Positions 1 through 6,779 of a DNA stretch of 9,868 bases are shown here, in pieces. Each line of letters starts with the position of its first letter. Within the stretch, counting starts at the first letter, position 1. Below the pieces are notes generated by a model that saw only the letters and a list, made by a program, of their open reading frames with translations, was not told the origin of the DNA and searched no databases. The stretch is from Calditrichota bacterium (GTDB taxonomy: Bacteria; Zhuqueibacterota; Zhuqueibacteria; Oleimicrobiales; Geothermoviventaceae): positions 1 through 9,868 of the forward strand of contig JAADFT010000068.1 of the NCBI GenBank assembly GCA_013152765.1. The letters run 5' to 3'. Position numbers and translations under genes: made by a program.

Positions 1-133
1 TTGTTCGTGGTCGGGTAAGCCCAAGGTGAGAGGGCGGACTGTGGGACCACCCGGCGACAGCCTTGCCGTTTGCGTGTGATCACCTGAAACTGTCTTTTTT
101 CGGACGTTTTGCCCCACCGAACTGATTTTTCTC
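1..133. other. Upstream flank without an assignable gene
   Basis: I can assign no complete gene here. On the + strand the first frame is open from the window edge to a TAA at 16-18. The second frame is open to a TGA at 77-79 (25 codons, no recognisable motif). Either could be the end of an upstream gene, but the visible part is too short to decide. The stretch contains a possible stem between GTGGTC (7-12) and GACCAC (45-50), with a nested GCCC (19-22)/GGGC (32-35) pairing. I looked for the 3' ends of RNase P RNA and tmRNA, which can occur near mraZ or elsewhere, and found no diagnostic sequence. Confidence 0.4.
68..100 (+). terminator. Possible weak intrinsic terminator of an upstream gene
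   Basis: GTTT (68-71) can pair with AAAC (87-90), and inside it GTG (74-76) with CAC (81-83) around a TGAT loop. A run of six T follows at 95-100, after a four-base gap. Alternatively GACAG (56-60) pairs with CTGTC (90-94) directly before the T run, but with a long loop. Either fold is imperfect. The position, just upstream of the mraZ promoter, is where an upstream unit would be expected to end. Confidence 0.3.
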
Positions 134-162
134 TTGACAAACTGGGACAAATCTGCTATCTT
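134..162 (+). promoter_or_regulatory. Sigma70-type promoter of the dcw operon
   Basis: A perfect -35 hexamer TTGACA lies at 134-139. It is followed by a 17-nt spacer and a -10 hexamer TATCTT at 157-162. TG at 154-155, one base before the hexamer, makes it an extended -10. Initiation would be expected around 168-171, giving a leader of about 60 nt before mraZ. This is the only place in the window where both hexamers and their spacing fit well. It probably drives at least mraZ through ftsW, since those genes are packed without room for strong internal promoters. Confidence 0.75.
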
Positions 163-164
163 CA

Positions 165-199
165 ACCACAGCTCACCACTTTTCCCCACTTTCCACCAC
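165..199 (-). promoter_or_regulatory. Probable MraZ operator: four direct repeats at 10-nt pitch
   Basis: CCAC occurs at 166-169, 176-179, 186-189 and 196-199, exactly one DNA helical turn apart. Read on the minus strand this is GTGG plus one base (T, G, T, T from 199 down) with 5-nt spacers. MraZ proteins studied in Escherichia coli bind TGGGN direct repeats with 5-nt spacers, and Mycoplasma MraZ binds AAAGTG-type repeats of the same pitch. Two of the repeats here read AAAGTGG on the minus strand. The array starts just after the -10 hexamer and covers the expected start of transcription, so a bound MraZ ring would block the promoter. The assignment is inferred from pattern and position. Confidence 0.8.
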
Positions 200-227
200 A
201 GGGCCGGGAACCAAGAGGGCTTTTCCA

Positions 228-680
228 ATGACAAACGAGCTCGAGGGGTACTATCGGTGCTCGATCGACGACAAAGGGCGCATCGCCTTTCCCGCGCCTT
301 TTCGGAAAGCCCTTTCCGCCCAGGCGCAGGAAACGCTGGTCCTGATCAAGGCGGTGGAGCCCTGCCTGTACGTTTTTCCCCTCGACCTGTGGCAGAAGTT
401 CAAAGCGCGCATTCTGGAAAAGCCCATGGATTTTAGGACCAAACTCGCCGTCACACGGATGTGGGGGCTGAATTTGAAGTACGCAAGCCTCGACAAACAG
501 GGCCGCATCCAGATTCCTGCGGATTTTGCGGCGCACGCCAAGCTGGAGGGGGAAGCTGTCGTCGGGGGCGCCTTCAATCGTTTCGAGATCTGGAATCCGA
601 AACTTCTGGAGCAGGAGCTGCAGAAGTCGGCGGACACGTTCATGAACGCCCTGGGTGAGATGCTGGATGTTAGCCCCTGA
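228..680 (+). CDS. mraZ: Transcriptional regulator MraZ
   Basis: MraZ is a DNA-binding protein of the AbrB/SpoVT-like fold that forms a ring and regulates its own operon, usually as a repressor. At 150 residues it is of normal family length. Two tandem MraZ half-domains are visible. The first carries the DxKGR-type motif (IDDKGRIAFP, residues 13-22). The second carries DKQGRIQIP (89-97), matching the family's DXXXR signature. The ATG at 228 is preceded by an AAGAGGG ribosome binding site (213-219) with an 8-nt spacer. It is the first gene of the cluster and lies directly behind a promoter with four repeats that look like its own operator, so autoregulation is likely. Its stop is 6 nt before rsmH. 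Confidence 0.95.
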   Translation: MTNELEGYYRCSIDDKGRIAFPAPFRKALSAQAQETLVLIKAVEPCLYVFPLDLWQKFKARILEKPMDFRTKLAVTRMWGLNLKYASLDKQGRIQIPADFAAHAKLEGEAVVGGAFNRFEIWNPKLLEQELQKSADTFMNALGEMLDVSP

Positions 681-686
681 CGGCAC

Positions 687-1649
687 ATGACAGGCAGGAC
701 CGGGAATGGCGAGGGGGATTCGCCTTACCACCGACCGGTTTTGGTGGAGGAAGTGGTTGGGTTGCTGGTTGTGGAGTCCGGCGGTGTGTACGTGGACGCC
801 ACACTCGGCGGTGGTGGTCATGCCGAGGCAATTCTGCGATCACTGGGCCCGCAGGGGCGCGTCGTCGGAGTCGATCGCGACCCGGAAGCGATCGCTCACG
901 CCGCAGACAGGCTGGCTGCTTTCCGGGAACGGTTCACGGCGGTCCAGGCTCGCTTTTCTGAGCTCAGGGAAGCGCTGGCGGCGCAGGGCATCGACTCCGT
1001 CTCAGGGATTCTGTTCGATCTCGGTGTCTCTTCTCACCAGCTCGACACACCGTCCCGTGGGTTCAGCTTCGACAGGCCTGGTCCCCTCGACTTTCGGATG
1101 GATTCGCGAAGTGCGCTTACGGCTGCGGACGTCGTGAACACCTGGTCGGAGCGGGATCTGGCGGAGGTTCTGTGGAAATACGGCGAGGAACGGCGGTCGA
1201 GAAAGATCGCCAGGGCCATCGTGACGGCCAGGCAGCGACGTCGACTGGAAACGACGGCAGACCTGGCTGATGTGGTTCGATCCGTGACGCCCGCACCACA
1301 CAGGGCGAAAACCCTGGCCCGGGTGTTTCAGGCGATTCGGATTGTGGTCAACGAGGAGCTGGACGAGCTTGAAAAGGGACTGGCGGCGGCTCTGGATCTT
1401 CTCAAACCAGGCGGCCGGCTGGTGGTAATTGCCTACCACTCGCTCGAAGACCGCATCGTGAAGCAGTTCTTCAAGAGAGAGGAGCCGCACTGCATTTGTC
1501 CTCCTGAGCAGCCTGTGTGTACGTGTGGGCGACCCGGGAGACTGCGCATTTTGACCAGGAAGCCGGTTGTTGCGAGCGACGAAGAAGTGAGACAAAACCC
1601 GAGGGCAAGGAGTGCTCGTCTCAGGGCAGCGGAGAAGCTCTCTGCGTAG
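687..1649 (+). CDS. rsmH: 16S rRNA (cytosine-1402-N4)-methyltransferase RsmH
   Basis: RsmH (MraW) uses S-adenosylmethionine to methylate N4 of C1402 in 16S rRNA at the ribosomal P site. At 320 residues it has the usual length. The SAM-binding motif VDATLGGGGHAEAIL lies at 36-50, and GVDRDPEAI at 61-69 follows. The family blocks FDLGVSSHQLD (110-120), GFSFDRPGPLDFRMD (125-139) and AYHSLEDRIVKQFF (249-262) are all present. Near the C-terminus is a cysteine cluster, C269-x-C271-x6-C278-x-C280, before the conserved RKP and NPRARSARLR segments. No clear Shine-Dalgarno precedes the ATG at 687, so translation is probably coupled to mraZ, which ends 6 nt upstream. Its 3' end overlaps the chosen ftsL start. 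Confidence 0.96.
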   Translation: MTGRTGNGEGDSPYHRPVLVEEVVGLLVVESGGVYVDATLGGGGHAEAILRSLGPQGRVVGVDRDPEAIAHAADRLAAFRERFTAVQARFSELREALAAQGIDSVSGILFDLGVSSHQLDTPSRGFSFDRPGPLDFRMDSRSALTAADVVNTWSERDLAEVLWKYGEERRSRKIARAIVTARQRRRLETTADLADVVRSVTPAPHRAKTLARVFQAIRIVVNEELDELEKGLAAALDLLKPGGRLVVIAYHSLEDRIVKQFFKREEPHCICPPEQPVCTCGRPGRLRILTRKPVVASDEEVRQNPRARSARLRAAEKLSA

Positions 1650-2028
1650 CCGACGCGCGGTGAGGGAGCTGAGAACCGAGTACGGCGACCCCGCCGAGCG
1701 GGCTCTTCGCACCGTGCGCACCCCGCGACGCGCGGTTCACCGGCGAGCTGGTGGCGCGTCGGAGTGGGCGTCGCTGCGTACGTGGGCGCTGGCGCTTGGC
1801 TTTTTCCTGCTCTTTTCGATCCTGATGATTGCTCAGCGTGTCCAGGTCATCCGTTTGGGGAGGGAGATTGAGCGACTGCAGGCGAAACGTCGTGAACTCG
1901 TGGACGAGGTGCGCGACCTGGACTGGAAGTACTCAGAAGCGACGAAGTACGACATCATCCGCCGCCGGGCGCGAGCGGAGCTTGGCTTTGTCGACCCTCC
2001 AGTGCGTGACCTCTACGTTGATCCGTGA
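1612..2028 (+). CDS. ftsL: Cell division protein FtsL-like (bitopic, coiled coil)
   Basis: FtsL is a small single-pass division protein that links FtsQ/FtsB (DivIB/DivIC) to the FtsW-FtsI synthase. The family is too divergent to identify by motif alone, so this call rests on topology and position. An Arg-rich cytoplasmic N-terminus (about 1-55) leads into one hydrophobic segment (about 56-76). A charged heptad-like coiled coil follows (about 78-110), then a segment IIRRRARAELGFVDPP (115-130) of the kind found at the end of FtsL/DivIC periplasmic domains. It sits between rsmH and ftsI, the standard ftsL slot. The GTG start at 1612 has GAGGG at 1601-1605 with a 6-nt spacer and overlaps rsmH by 38 nt. 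An alternative GTG at 1660, without a clear binding site, would remove 16 residues. Confidence 0.82.
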   Translation: MLVSGQRRSSLRSRRAVRELRTEYGDPAERALRTVRTPRRAVHRRAGGASEWASLRTWALALGFFLLFSILMIAQRVQVIRLGREIERLQAKRRELVDEVRDLDWKYSEATKYDIIRRRARAELGFVDPPVRDLYVDP

Positions 2029-2071
2029 GCGCGCGCGAACGAGTGTTCGGGCACAGGTGCGGCAGTGACTG

Positions 2072-4261
2072 ATGCGAGAGCGCCAGGAAGAACAGATTTG
2101 GCGGAAGCTACACCGGCGGCAAACCGTAGTTCTGGTGTCGTTCCTTTTGCTTTGGGTCCTGATTCTCGGTCGGCTGGCCCAGATCCAGCTTTTCAGGAGA
2201 TCGCGCTACGTGAGGATTGCGGAGCGACAGTACACCAGCATCATCAAGGTTGAGGCCGACCGTGGTCTGATTCGCGACCGCAGCGGCCGTCCGCTCGTCC
2301 TCAACCGCACCACGTTCTCGCTTGCTGCCGACCCGAAGGTGGTAGAGCAACCGAGTGAAACGGCTGCAGAAGTCAGCAAGATTGTGCGGATCAGCCGGGC
2401 CCGACTCCTGCGTGCTCTCACCCAGAAAAACACGCGCTTCGTGTGGCTTGCACACGGGCTGACGCGTCAGCAGGCCAGTCGACTCAGGGCTCTCGAGATC
2501 CCGGGGTTGAGGATCGTACGAGGCACTCGTCGCGCTTACCCGCACGGCAGCCTGGCCAGCCAGGTGCTGGGTTTTGTGGGGCGGGACTTCCGCGGCCTCT
2601 CCGGGATCGAGCTGGCGTTCGACGCGGAGCTGCGGGGGAAGCCCGGTTTGGCGTACCTTCAGCGCGACGCCCGGCGTGGGAGCTACCTGGAGGTCAGCTA
2701 CCCTTCGCGGGAGGCCAAAGCCGGAAACGACGTCGTCCTGACGCTGGACTACACGATCCAGGAGATCGTGGAGGAAGAGCTGGAGCGGACGGTTGAGCAG
2801 TACCGCGCGAAAGACGGTACCGTGGTCGTGGTACGGCCGTCCACCGGCGAAATTGTGGCAGTTGCTTCCATGCCGAGTTTTGACCCGTCACGGGCGGAAC
2901 GATTCGCTCCCGAGCGCTGGAAGGTGCGTGCCATTACGGACACGTACGAACCCGGATCCACTTTCAAATTGATCACGATGAGTGCGGTGCTGCGAACTGG
3001 CCTTCGCAGGCCGGACGACGTGATCGACTGCCGCGGTGGCAGGATGCTTTACCGCGGCAAGTGGTTCCGGGACACGCGGCCACACGGCAGGCTCTCGGTG
3101 GAGCAGGTTTTCGAAGTGTCCAGCAACGTCGGGACGGCTCAACTCGGGCTGGAGCTGAAGCCCGTGGACCTCTACGCCATGGCCCGCGACTACGGTCTGG
3201 GAACCAAAACGGGCATCGAGCTCACCGGCGAGGCTGAGGGTTTTCTCAAACATCCCTCCCGCTGGAGCGGCCTGACGCCGGCCATGATGGCGATTGGCTA
3301 CGAGGTGGCGGTGACGCCGCTGCAAATGGCCATGGCCTACGCAGCGGTGGCCAATGACGGAATTTTGATGAAACCGCACATTGTGCGTGAAGTACGAGAT
3401 CACAGCGGCCACGTTCTGAAAAGGACGAAGCCCGAGCCGGTTCGGCGGGTGCTGACGGAGGCCGAGGTAGCCGAGCTGAAGGAAATGCTACGCGGCGTCG
3501 TGGAGCGGGGCACCGGGCGCAACGCGGCCATTCCGGGTGTCGCTGTGTTCGGGAAAACGGGCACGGCGCAAAAATTCGATCCGAAGATCGGCCGGTACGT
3601 GTCGAGTCGGCACGTGGCGTCGTTCATCGGGTTCTGCGAATCGCCACGCGACACGCTGCTCGTGGCCGTGGTGATTGACGAGCCGAAAGGAGCGTACTAC
3701 GGTGGGTCGGTCGCGGCGCCAACCTTCCGGCGCATTCTGAAACGCGTGTTGCGGCTCGGAGAGGGCTGGCAGCCGCCGACGCACATTGTGAAAGTCGGTA
3801 GAGAGGAGCAAGGCGCTCAGCGCGACACGACCCGCACCAGCGCGCCCGCTCCAAAAACTGTGGTGCTACCCGACGTGACCAATCGCCGCGTGGACGTGGC
3901 TGAACGGCTCCTGCGCGAAATCGGGCTGAAGGTGGAAACGCAGGAGAAGGGCATGCTGGTGGCGCGCCAGGAACCAGCTGCCGGACGGACGGTGCCGGTC
4001 GGCACACAGGTCCGGCTGACGCTGTACAGCCCGTCAGGTAACGGCGGTATTACGGTGGCCATGCCCGACCTGGTGGGACGCAGCCTGCGCGAGGCAATTG
4101 GCCTGCTGGCTTCCCGCGGACTAACGGCGGAAGTGGTCGGTTCGGGAACAGTGGTGGCGCAGGAACCAGAAGCCGGACGCGCCGTGGAGCGCGGTCACCG
4201 CTGTCGGCTGCGCTGTTCGCCGCGAAAACCTGTTGTGGCGGGCGTGCCCAGCACAAACTGA
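2072..4261 (+). CDS. ftsI: Septal transpeptidase FtsI (class B PBP) with two PASTA domains
   Basis: This is the division-specific class B penicillin-binding protein, a monofunctional D,D-transpeptidase that crosslinks septal peptidoglycan made by FtsW. An N-terminal membrane anchor lies at about residues 17-40. The PBP dimerisation/pedestal region follows (about 60-210), with the RGLIRDRSGRPL block at 64-75. The transpeptidase domain carries all three active-site motifs: STFK at 296-299 (nucleophile S296), SSN at 350-352 and KTG at 495-497. The C-terminus has two PASTA domains, about 596-652 (beginning VLPDVTNR) and 661-716 (beginning VAMPDLVGR). Proteobacterial FtsI usually lacks PASTA; Bacillus PBP2B and pneumococcal PBP2x have two. 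The length of 729 residues fits the PASTA-bearing type. The ATG at 2072 has only a weak AGGTG at 2055-2059. Its usual downstream neighbour murE is missing, and murF follows within 7 nt. Confidence 0.96.
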   Translation: MRERQEEQIWRKLHRRQTVVLVSFLLLWVLILGRLAQIQLFRRSRYVRIAERQYTSIIKVEADRGLIRDRSGRPLVLNRTTFSLAADPKVVEQPSETAAEVSKIVRISRARLLRALTQKNTRFVWLAHGLTRQQASRLRALEIPGLRIVRGTRRAYPHGSLASQVLGFVGRDFRGLSGIELAFDAELRGKPGLAYLQRDARRGSYLEVSYPSREAKAGNDVVLTLDYTIQEIVEEELERTVEQYRAKDGTVVVVRPSTGEIVAVASMPSFDPSRAERFAPERWKVRAITDTYEPGSTFKLITMSAVLRTGLRRPDDVIDCRGGRMLYRGKWFRDTRPHGRLSVEQVFEVSSNVGTAQLGLELKPVDLYAMARDYGLGTKTGIELTGEAEGFLKHPSRWSGLTPAMMAIGYEVAVTPLQMAMAYAAVANDGILMKPHIVREVRDHSGHVLKRTKPEPVRRVLTEAEVAELKEMLRGVVERGTGRNAAIPGVAVFGKTGTAQKFDPKIGRYVSSRHVASFIGFCESPRDTLLVAVVIDEPKGAYYGGSVAAPTFRRILKRVLRLGEGWQPPTHIVKVGREEQGAQRDTTRTSAPAPKTVVLPDVTNRRVDVAERLLREIGLKVETQEKGMLVARQEPAAGRTVPVGTQVRLTLYSPSGNGGITVAMPDLVGRSLREAIGLLASRGLTAEVVGSGTVVAQEPEAGRAVERGHRCRLRCSPRKPVVAGVPSTN

Positions 4262-4268
4262 GTTACGA

Positions 4269-5660
4269 ATGGACTACGCGATCGACGAACTTCTCGACGC
4301 TTTGCCCGAGGTCTTCCGCTGGAGCGGACCGGCGAAGGACAGGACCAAACGGTTTCGCGGTGTCTCGACGGACAGCCGGAAAATCCGGTCGGGCGACCTT
4401 TTTGTGGCACTCCGGGGTGAGCGTTTCGACGGCCACGAGTTTGTGGAGACGGCTCTGCAGCGCGGCGCGGTAGCTGCGGTTGTTGACGAGACGTGGGCTT
4501 CGCAGGAGCAGCGTGAAGATGCACTTCCCCTCCTTGTTGCGGACGACACCCTGCGCGCGCTGAAGGCTTTGGCGAATTTCCACCGCCGTCACTTCGACTT
4601 GCCCATTCTGGCCTTGACGGGAACGGTGGGCAAAACCACGGCGAAAGAGTTGATTGCGGCCGTGCTGGCCAGGCGCTTTCGGGTGCTGCGCAACGAGAGC
4701 TCGTTCAACAACGCGGTGGGCGTTTCGCTCACGCTTTTTCGCCTGGAGCCGGAGCACGAGCTCGCGGTCACGGAAATTGGTACGAATCATTCCGGCGAAA
4801 TCTACGACCTGACAGGCGTCGTGGAACCGACGGCTGGCTTGCTTCTCAACATCGGCCGCGGCCACCTCGAGTACTTCGGCAGTGTAGAAGGTGTGCTGCG
4901 TGAAAAGCTGGATCTGGTCCGCTGGCTTCGGGAACACAAGCGTGGGCCTGTGTTCGTGAACCTGGACGACCCGCTCCTCGCCAGCAACCTGCCGGAAGGC
5001 GTGGAAGCGGTGACCTTCGGCCAGTCCGAAAACGCCAACGTTCAGGTGAAACTGCTCGACGTGCAGGATGGTCGGGCTGTGCTGGCTTTTCGAGGACAGC
5101 GGGTGAAACTCGCCATTCCCGGAGCGCACCACGTGACGAACGCAGCGGCTGCTGTTGCAGTTGGCCTGCACTTCGGGGTAGGCGAAGGTGAAATCGCGGC
5201 GGCTTTAGCCGAAGCGGGTCCGGCCGCTCACCGCGGGCAAATCGTGCAGGTAGCTGGCGTGACGCTGGTGGACGAGACGTACAACTGCAACCCCGAGAGT
5301 GCGCGCGCCGCTTTGAGGCTACTGCGCAGCCTGGAGGGGGAGCGGCGAATCGCGGTTCTCGGCGACATGCTGGAGCTCGGCGACGTGGCCGAGGAGGAGC
5401 ATCGGGCGCTGGGAAAAGATCTCGAAAGCTACGGCGTGGACAGCCTGTTCGCTTTCGGGCCGCTGTCCTCTTTCACGGTGAAGGGGGCGAGGGAAACAGG
5501 CGTTCGGGCTTTTCACTTCGACGACAAGGACGCTTTAACGGAAGCGTTGCTGGCTTCGACGAAGCCGGGCGACGTCGTGTTGTTCAAAGGCTCGCGGGGA
5601 ATGCGAATGGAGGAGGTGTACGAGAGAATTCGGGACGCGCTCAGCAAAAGGGAAACGTGA
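4269..5660 (+). CDS. murF: UDP-MurNAc-tripeptide--D-Ala-D-Ala ligase MurF
   Basis: MurF is the cytoplasmic ATP-dependent ligase that adds D-Ala-D-Ala to the UDP-MurNAc-tripeptide. The N-terminal MurF domain shows VSTDSRKIRSGDLFVALRG (32-50). The ATP-binding P-loop is GTVGKTT (118-124), followed by NNAVGVSLTLF (147-157), EIGTNHSGEI (169-178) and NIGRGHLEYFGS (194-205), where the region around K213 is expected to hold the carbamylated lysine. DETYNCNP (335-342), IAVLGDMLELG (361-371) and FKGSRGMRMEEV (439-450) are typical of MurF rather than MurC, MurD or MurE. From the ATG at 4269 the protein has 463 residues, the usual length. A GTG at 4233 inside ftsI is possible but adds 12 unconserved residues, and neither start has a strong binding site. 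It ends 9 nt before mraY. Confidence 0.95.
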   Translation: MDYAIDELLDALPEVFRWSGPAKDRTKRFRGVSTDSRKIRSGDLFVALRGERFDGHEFVETALQRGAVAAVVDETWASQEQREDALPLLVADDTLRALKALANFHRRHFDLPILALTGTVGKTTAKELIAAVLARRFRVLRNESSFNNAVGVSLTLFRLEPEHELAVTEIGTNHSGEIYDLTGVVEPTAGLLLNIGRGHLEYFGSVEGVLREKLDLVRWLREHKRGPVFVNLDDPLLASNLPEGVEAVTFGQSENANVQVKLLDVQDGRAVLAFRGQRVKLAIPGAHHVTNAAAAVAVGLHFGVGEGEIAAALAEAGPAAHRGQIVQVAGVTLVDETYNCNPESARAALRLLRSLEGERRIAVLGDMLELGDVAEEEHRALGKDLESYGVDSLFAFGPLSSFTVKGARETGVRAFHFDDKDALTEALLASTKPGDVVLFKGSRGMRMEEVYERIRDALSKRET

Positions 5661-5669
5661 GGAGGCGCC

Positions 5670-6755
5670 GTGCTCTACCACCTGCTGTACCCGTTGAAGG
5701 TGTACGTGTCGTGGCTGAACCTGATGCGTTACATCACCTTTCGGTCGGGGGCAGCGGCCATCACGGCTTTGTTCATCAGCTTCATCGTGGGCCCGTGGAT
5801 CATCCGGAAACTGCGCGAGCACCAGATTGGTGAGGAAATCCGCCCTGAGGGGCCAAAGTCGCACCTTTCCAAGGCCGGCACCCCCACGATGGGTGGGCTG
5901 ATCGTGCTGACGGCGGTTCTGGTGCCAACTGTTCTGTTCGCGCGCCTTGACAACATCTACGTGCTGCTCATCTTGCTGGCCACCGTGAGCATGGGCGCCG
6001 TTGGGTTCCTGGACGACTACCTGAAGGTCGTCAAGAAAAAGCCCAAGGGCCTGATCGGGCGCTACAAACTGGCCGGTCAGATCACGCTGGGCCTGATTGT
6101 TGGCTCGGTCCTGTACTTTCACCCGCAGTTCGCCGAGTACCGCTCGGTGACGACGGTGCCGTTTTTCAAAGACCTGGTGTTCGACTTTGGCATTTTCTAC
6201 ATCCCGGTGGTGGTTTTCGTCATCACGGCCACCTCGAACAGTGTGAATCTGACCGACGGGCTGGACGGGCTGGCGATTGGCTTGGTGGCGATTGCCATCA
6301 CGGCATTTGCTGCGATTAGCTACGTGAGTGGTCGCGTGGACTTCAGCGACTACCTGAACATCATTTACCTGCCCGGGACCGGCGAGCTGACCGTTTTTTG
6401 CCTGGCGATGATTGGGGCGGCGCTGGGATTTTTGTGGTACAACAGCTACCCGGCAGAAGTGTTCATGGGCGACACCGGGGCACTGGCCATCGGTGCTGCG
6501 CTTGGCACCGTGGCGGTGCTGGTTAAAAAAGAGCTGCTGCTGGTCATCATCGGCGGCGTTTTCGTGGCCGAGAGCCTGAGCGTGATGATTCAGGTGTACT
6601 CGTTTCGCCACTGGGGCAAGCGCCCTTTCAAAATGGCCCCGATTCACCACCATTTTGAGCTCAAGGGTTGGCCGGAACCGAAAGTGGTGGTGCGGTTCTG
6701 GATCGTTGGCATTTTGCTGGCGCTCTTGAGCCTGACTACTTTCAAGATCCGTTGA
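5670..6755 (+). CDS. mraY: Phospho-N-acetylmuramoyl-pentapeptide transferase MraY
   Basis: MraY is the polytopic inner-membrane enzyme that transfers phospho-MurNAc-pentapeptide to undecaprenyl phosphate, making lipid I. The 361-residue length is typical, and about ten hydrophobic segments are visible. Conserved blocks are FRSGAAAITALFISF (24-38), SHLSKAGTPTMGG (64-76), the FLDDYLKV metal/substrate region (D115, D116), NSVNLTDGLDGLAIG (190-204), FMGDTGALA (265-273, with D268) and the MAPIHHHFELKGWPE signature (322-336). The GTG at 5670 gives the conserved MLYHLLYPL start and follows GGAGG at 5661-5665 with only 4 nt between. In many clusters murD follows mraY; here ftsW starts 24 nt after the stop. 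Confidence 0.97.
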   Translation: MLYHLLYPLKVYVSWLNLMRYITFRSGAAAITALFISFIVGPWIIRKLREHQIGEEIRPEGPKSHLSKAGTPTMGGLIVLTAVLVPTVLFARLDNIYVLLILLATVSMGAVGFLDDYLKVVKKKPKGLIGRYKLAGQITLGLIVGSVLYFHPQFAEYRSVTTVPFFKDLVFDFGIFYIPVVVFVITATSNSVNLTDGLDGLAIGLVAIAITAFAAISYVSGRVDFSDYLNIIYLPGTGELTVFCLAMIGAALGFLWYNSYPAEVFMGDTGALAIGAALGTVAVLVKKELLLVIIGGVFVAESLSVMIQVYSFRHWGKRPFKMAPIHHHFELKGWPEPKVVVRFWIVGILLALLSLTTFKIR

Positions 6756-6779
6756 GAAGTCGAAAGTGCGAGGCTGCAT

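Noticed and set aside
76..83. GTGATCAC palindrome upstream of the promoter
   Set aside because: It is a short 8-bp palindrome with no wider dyad matching a known regulator site, and could easily occur by chance.
2036..2049. Small hairpin CGAAC-GAGT-GTTCG between ftsL and ftsI
   Set aside because: The stem is only 5 bp and has no T run after it, so it is not a credible terminator and is likely chance in GC-rich DNA.
4263..5171. A 302-codon minus-strand frame opposite murF
   Set aside because: It lies wholly within the conserved murF coding region and shows no domain or ribosome binding site.
6763..6768. AAAGTG between mraY and ftsW as a second MraZ site
   Set aside because: It is a single copy with no 10-nt repeat partner, and MraZ sites need several direct repeats.
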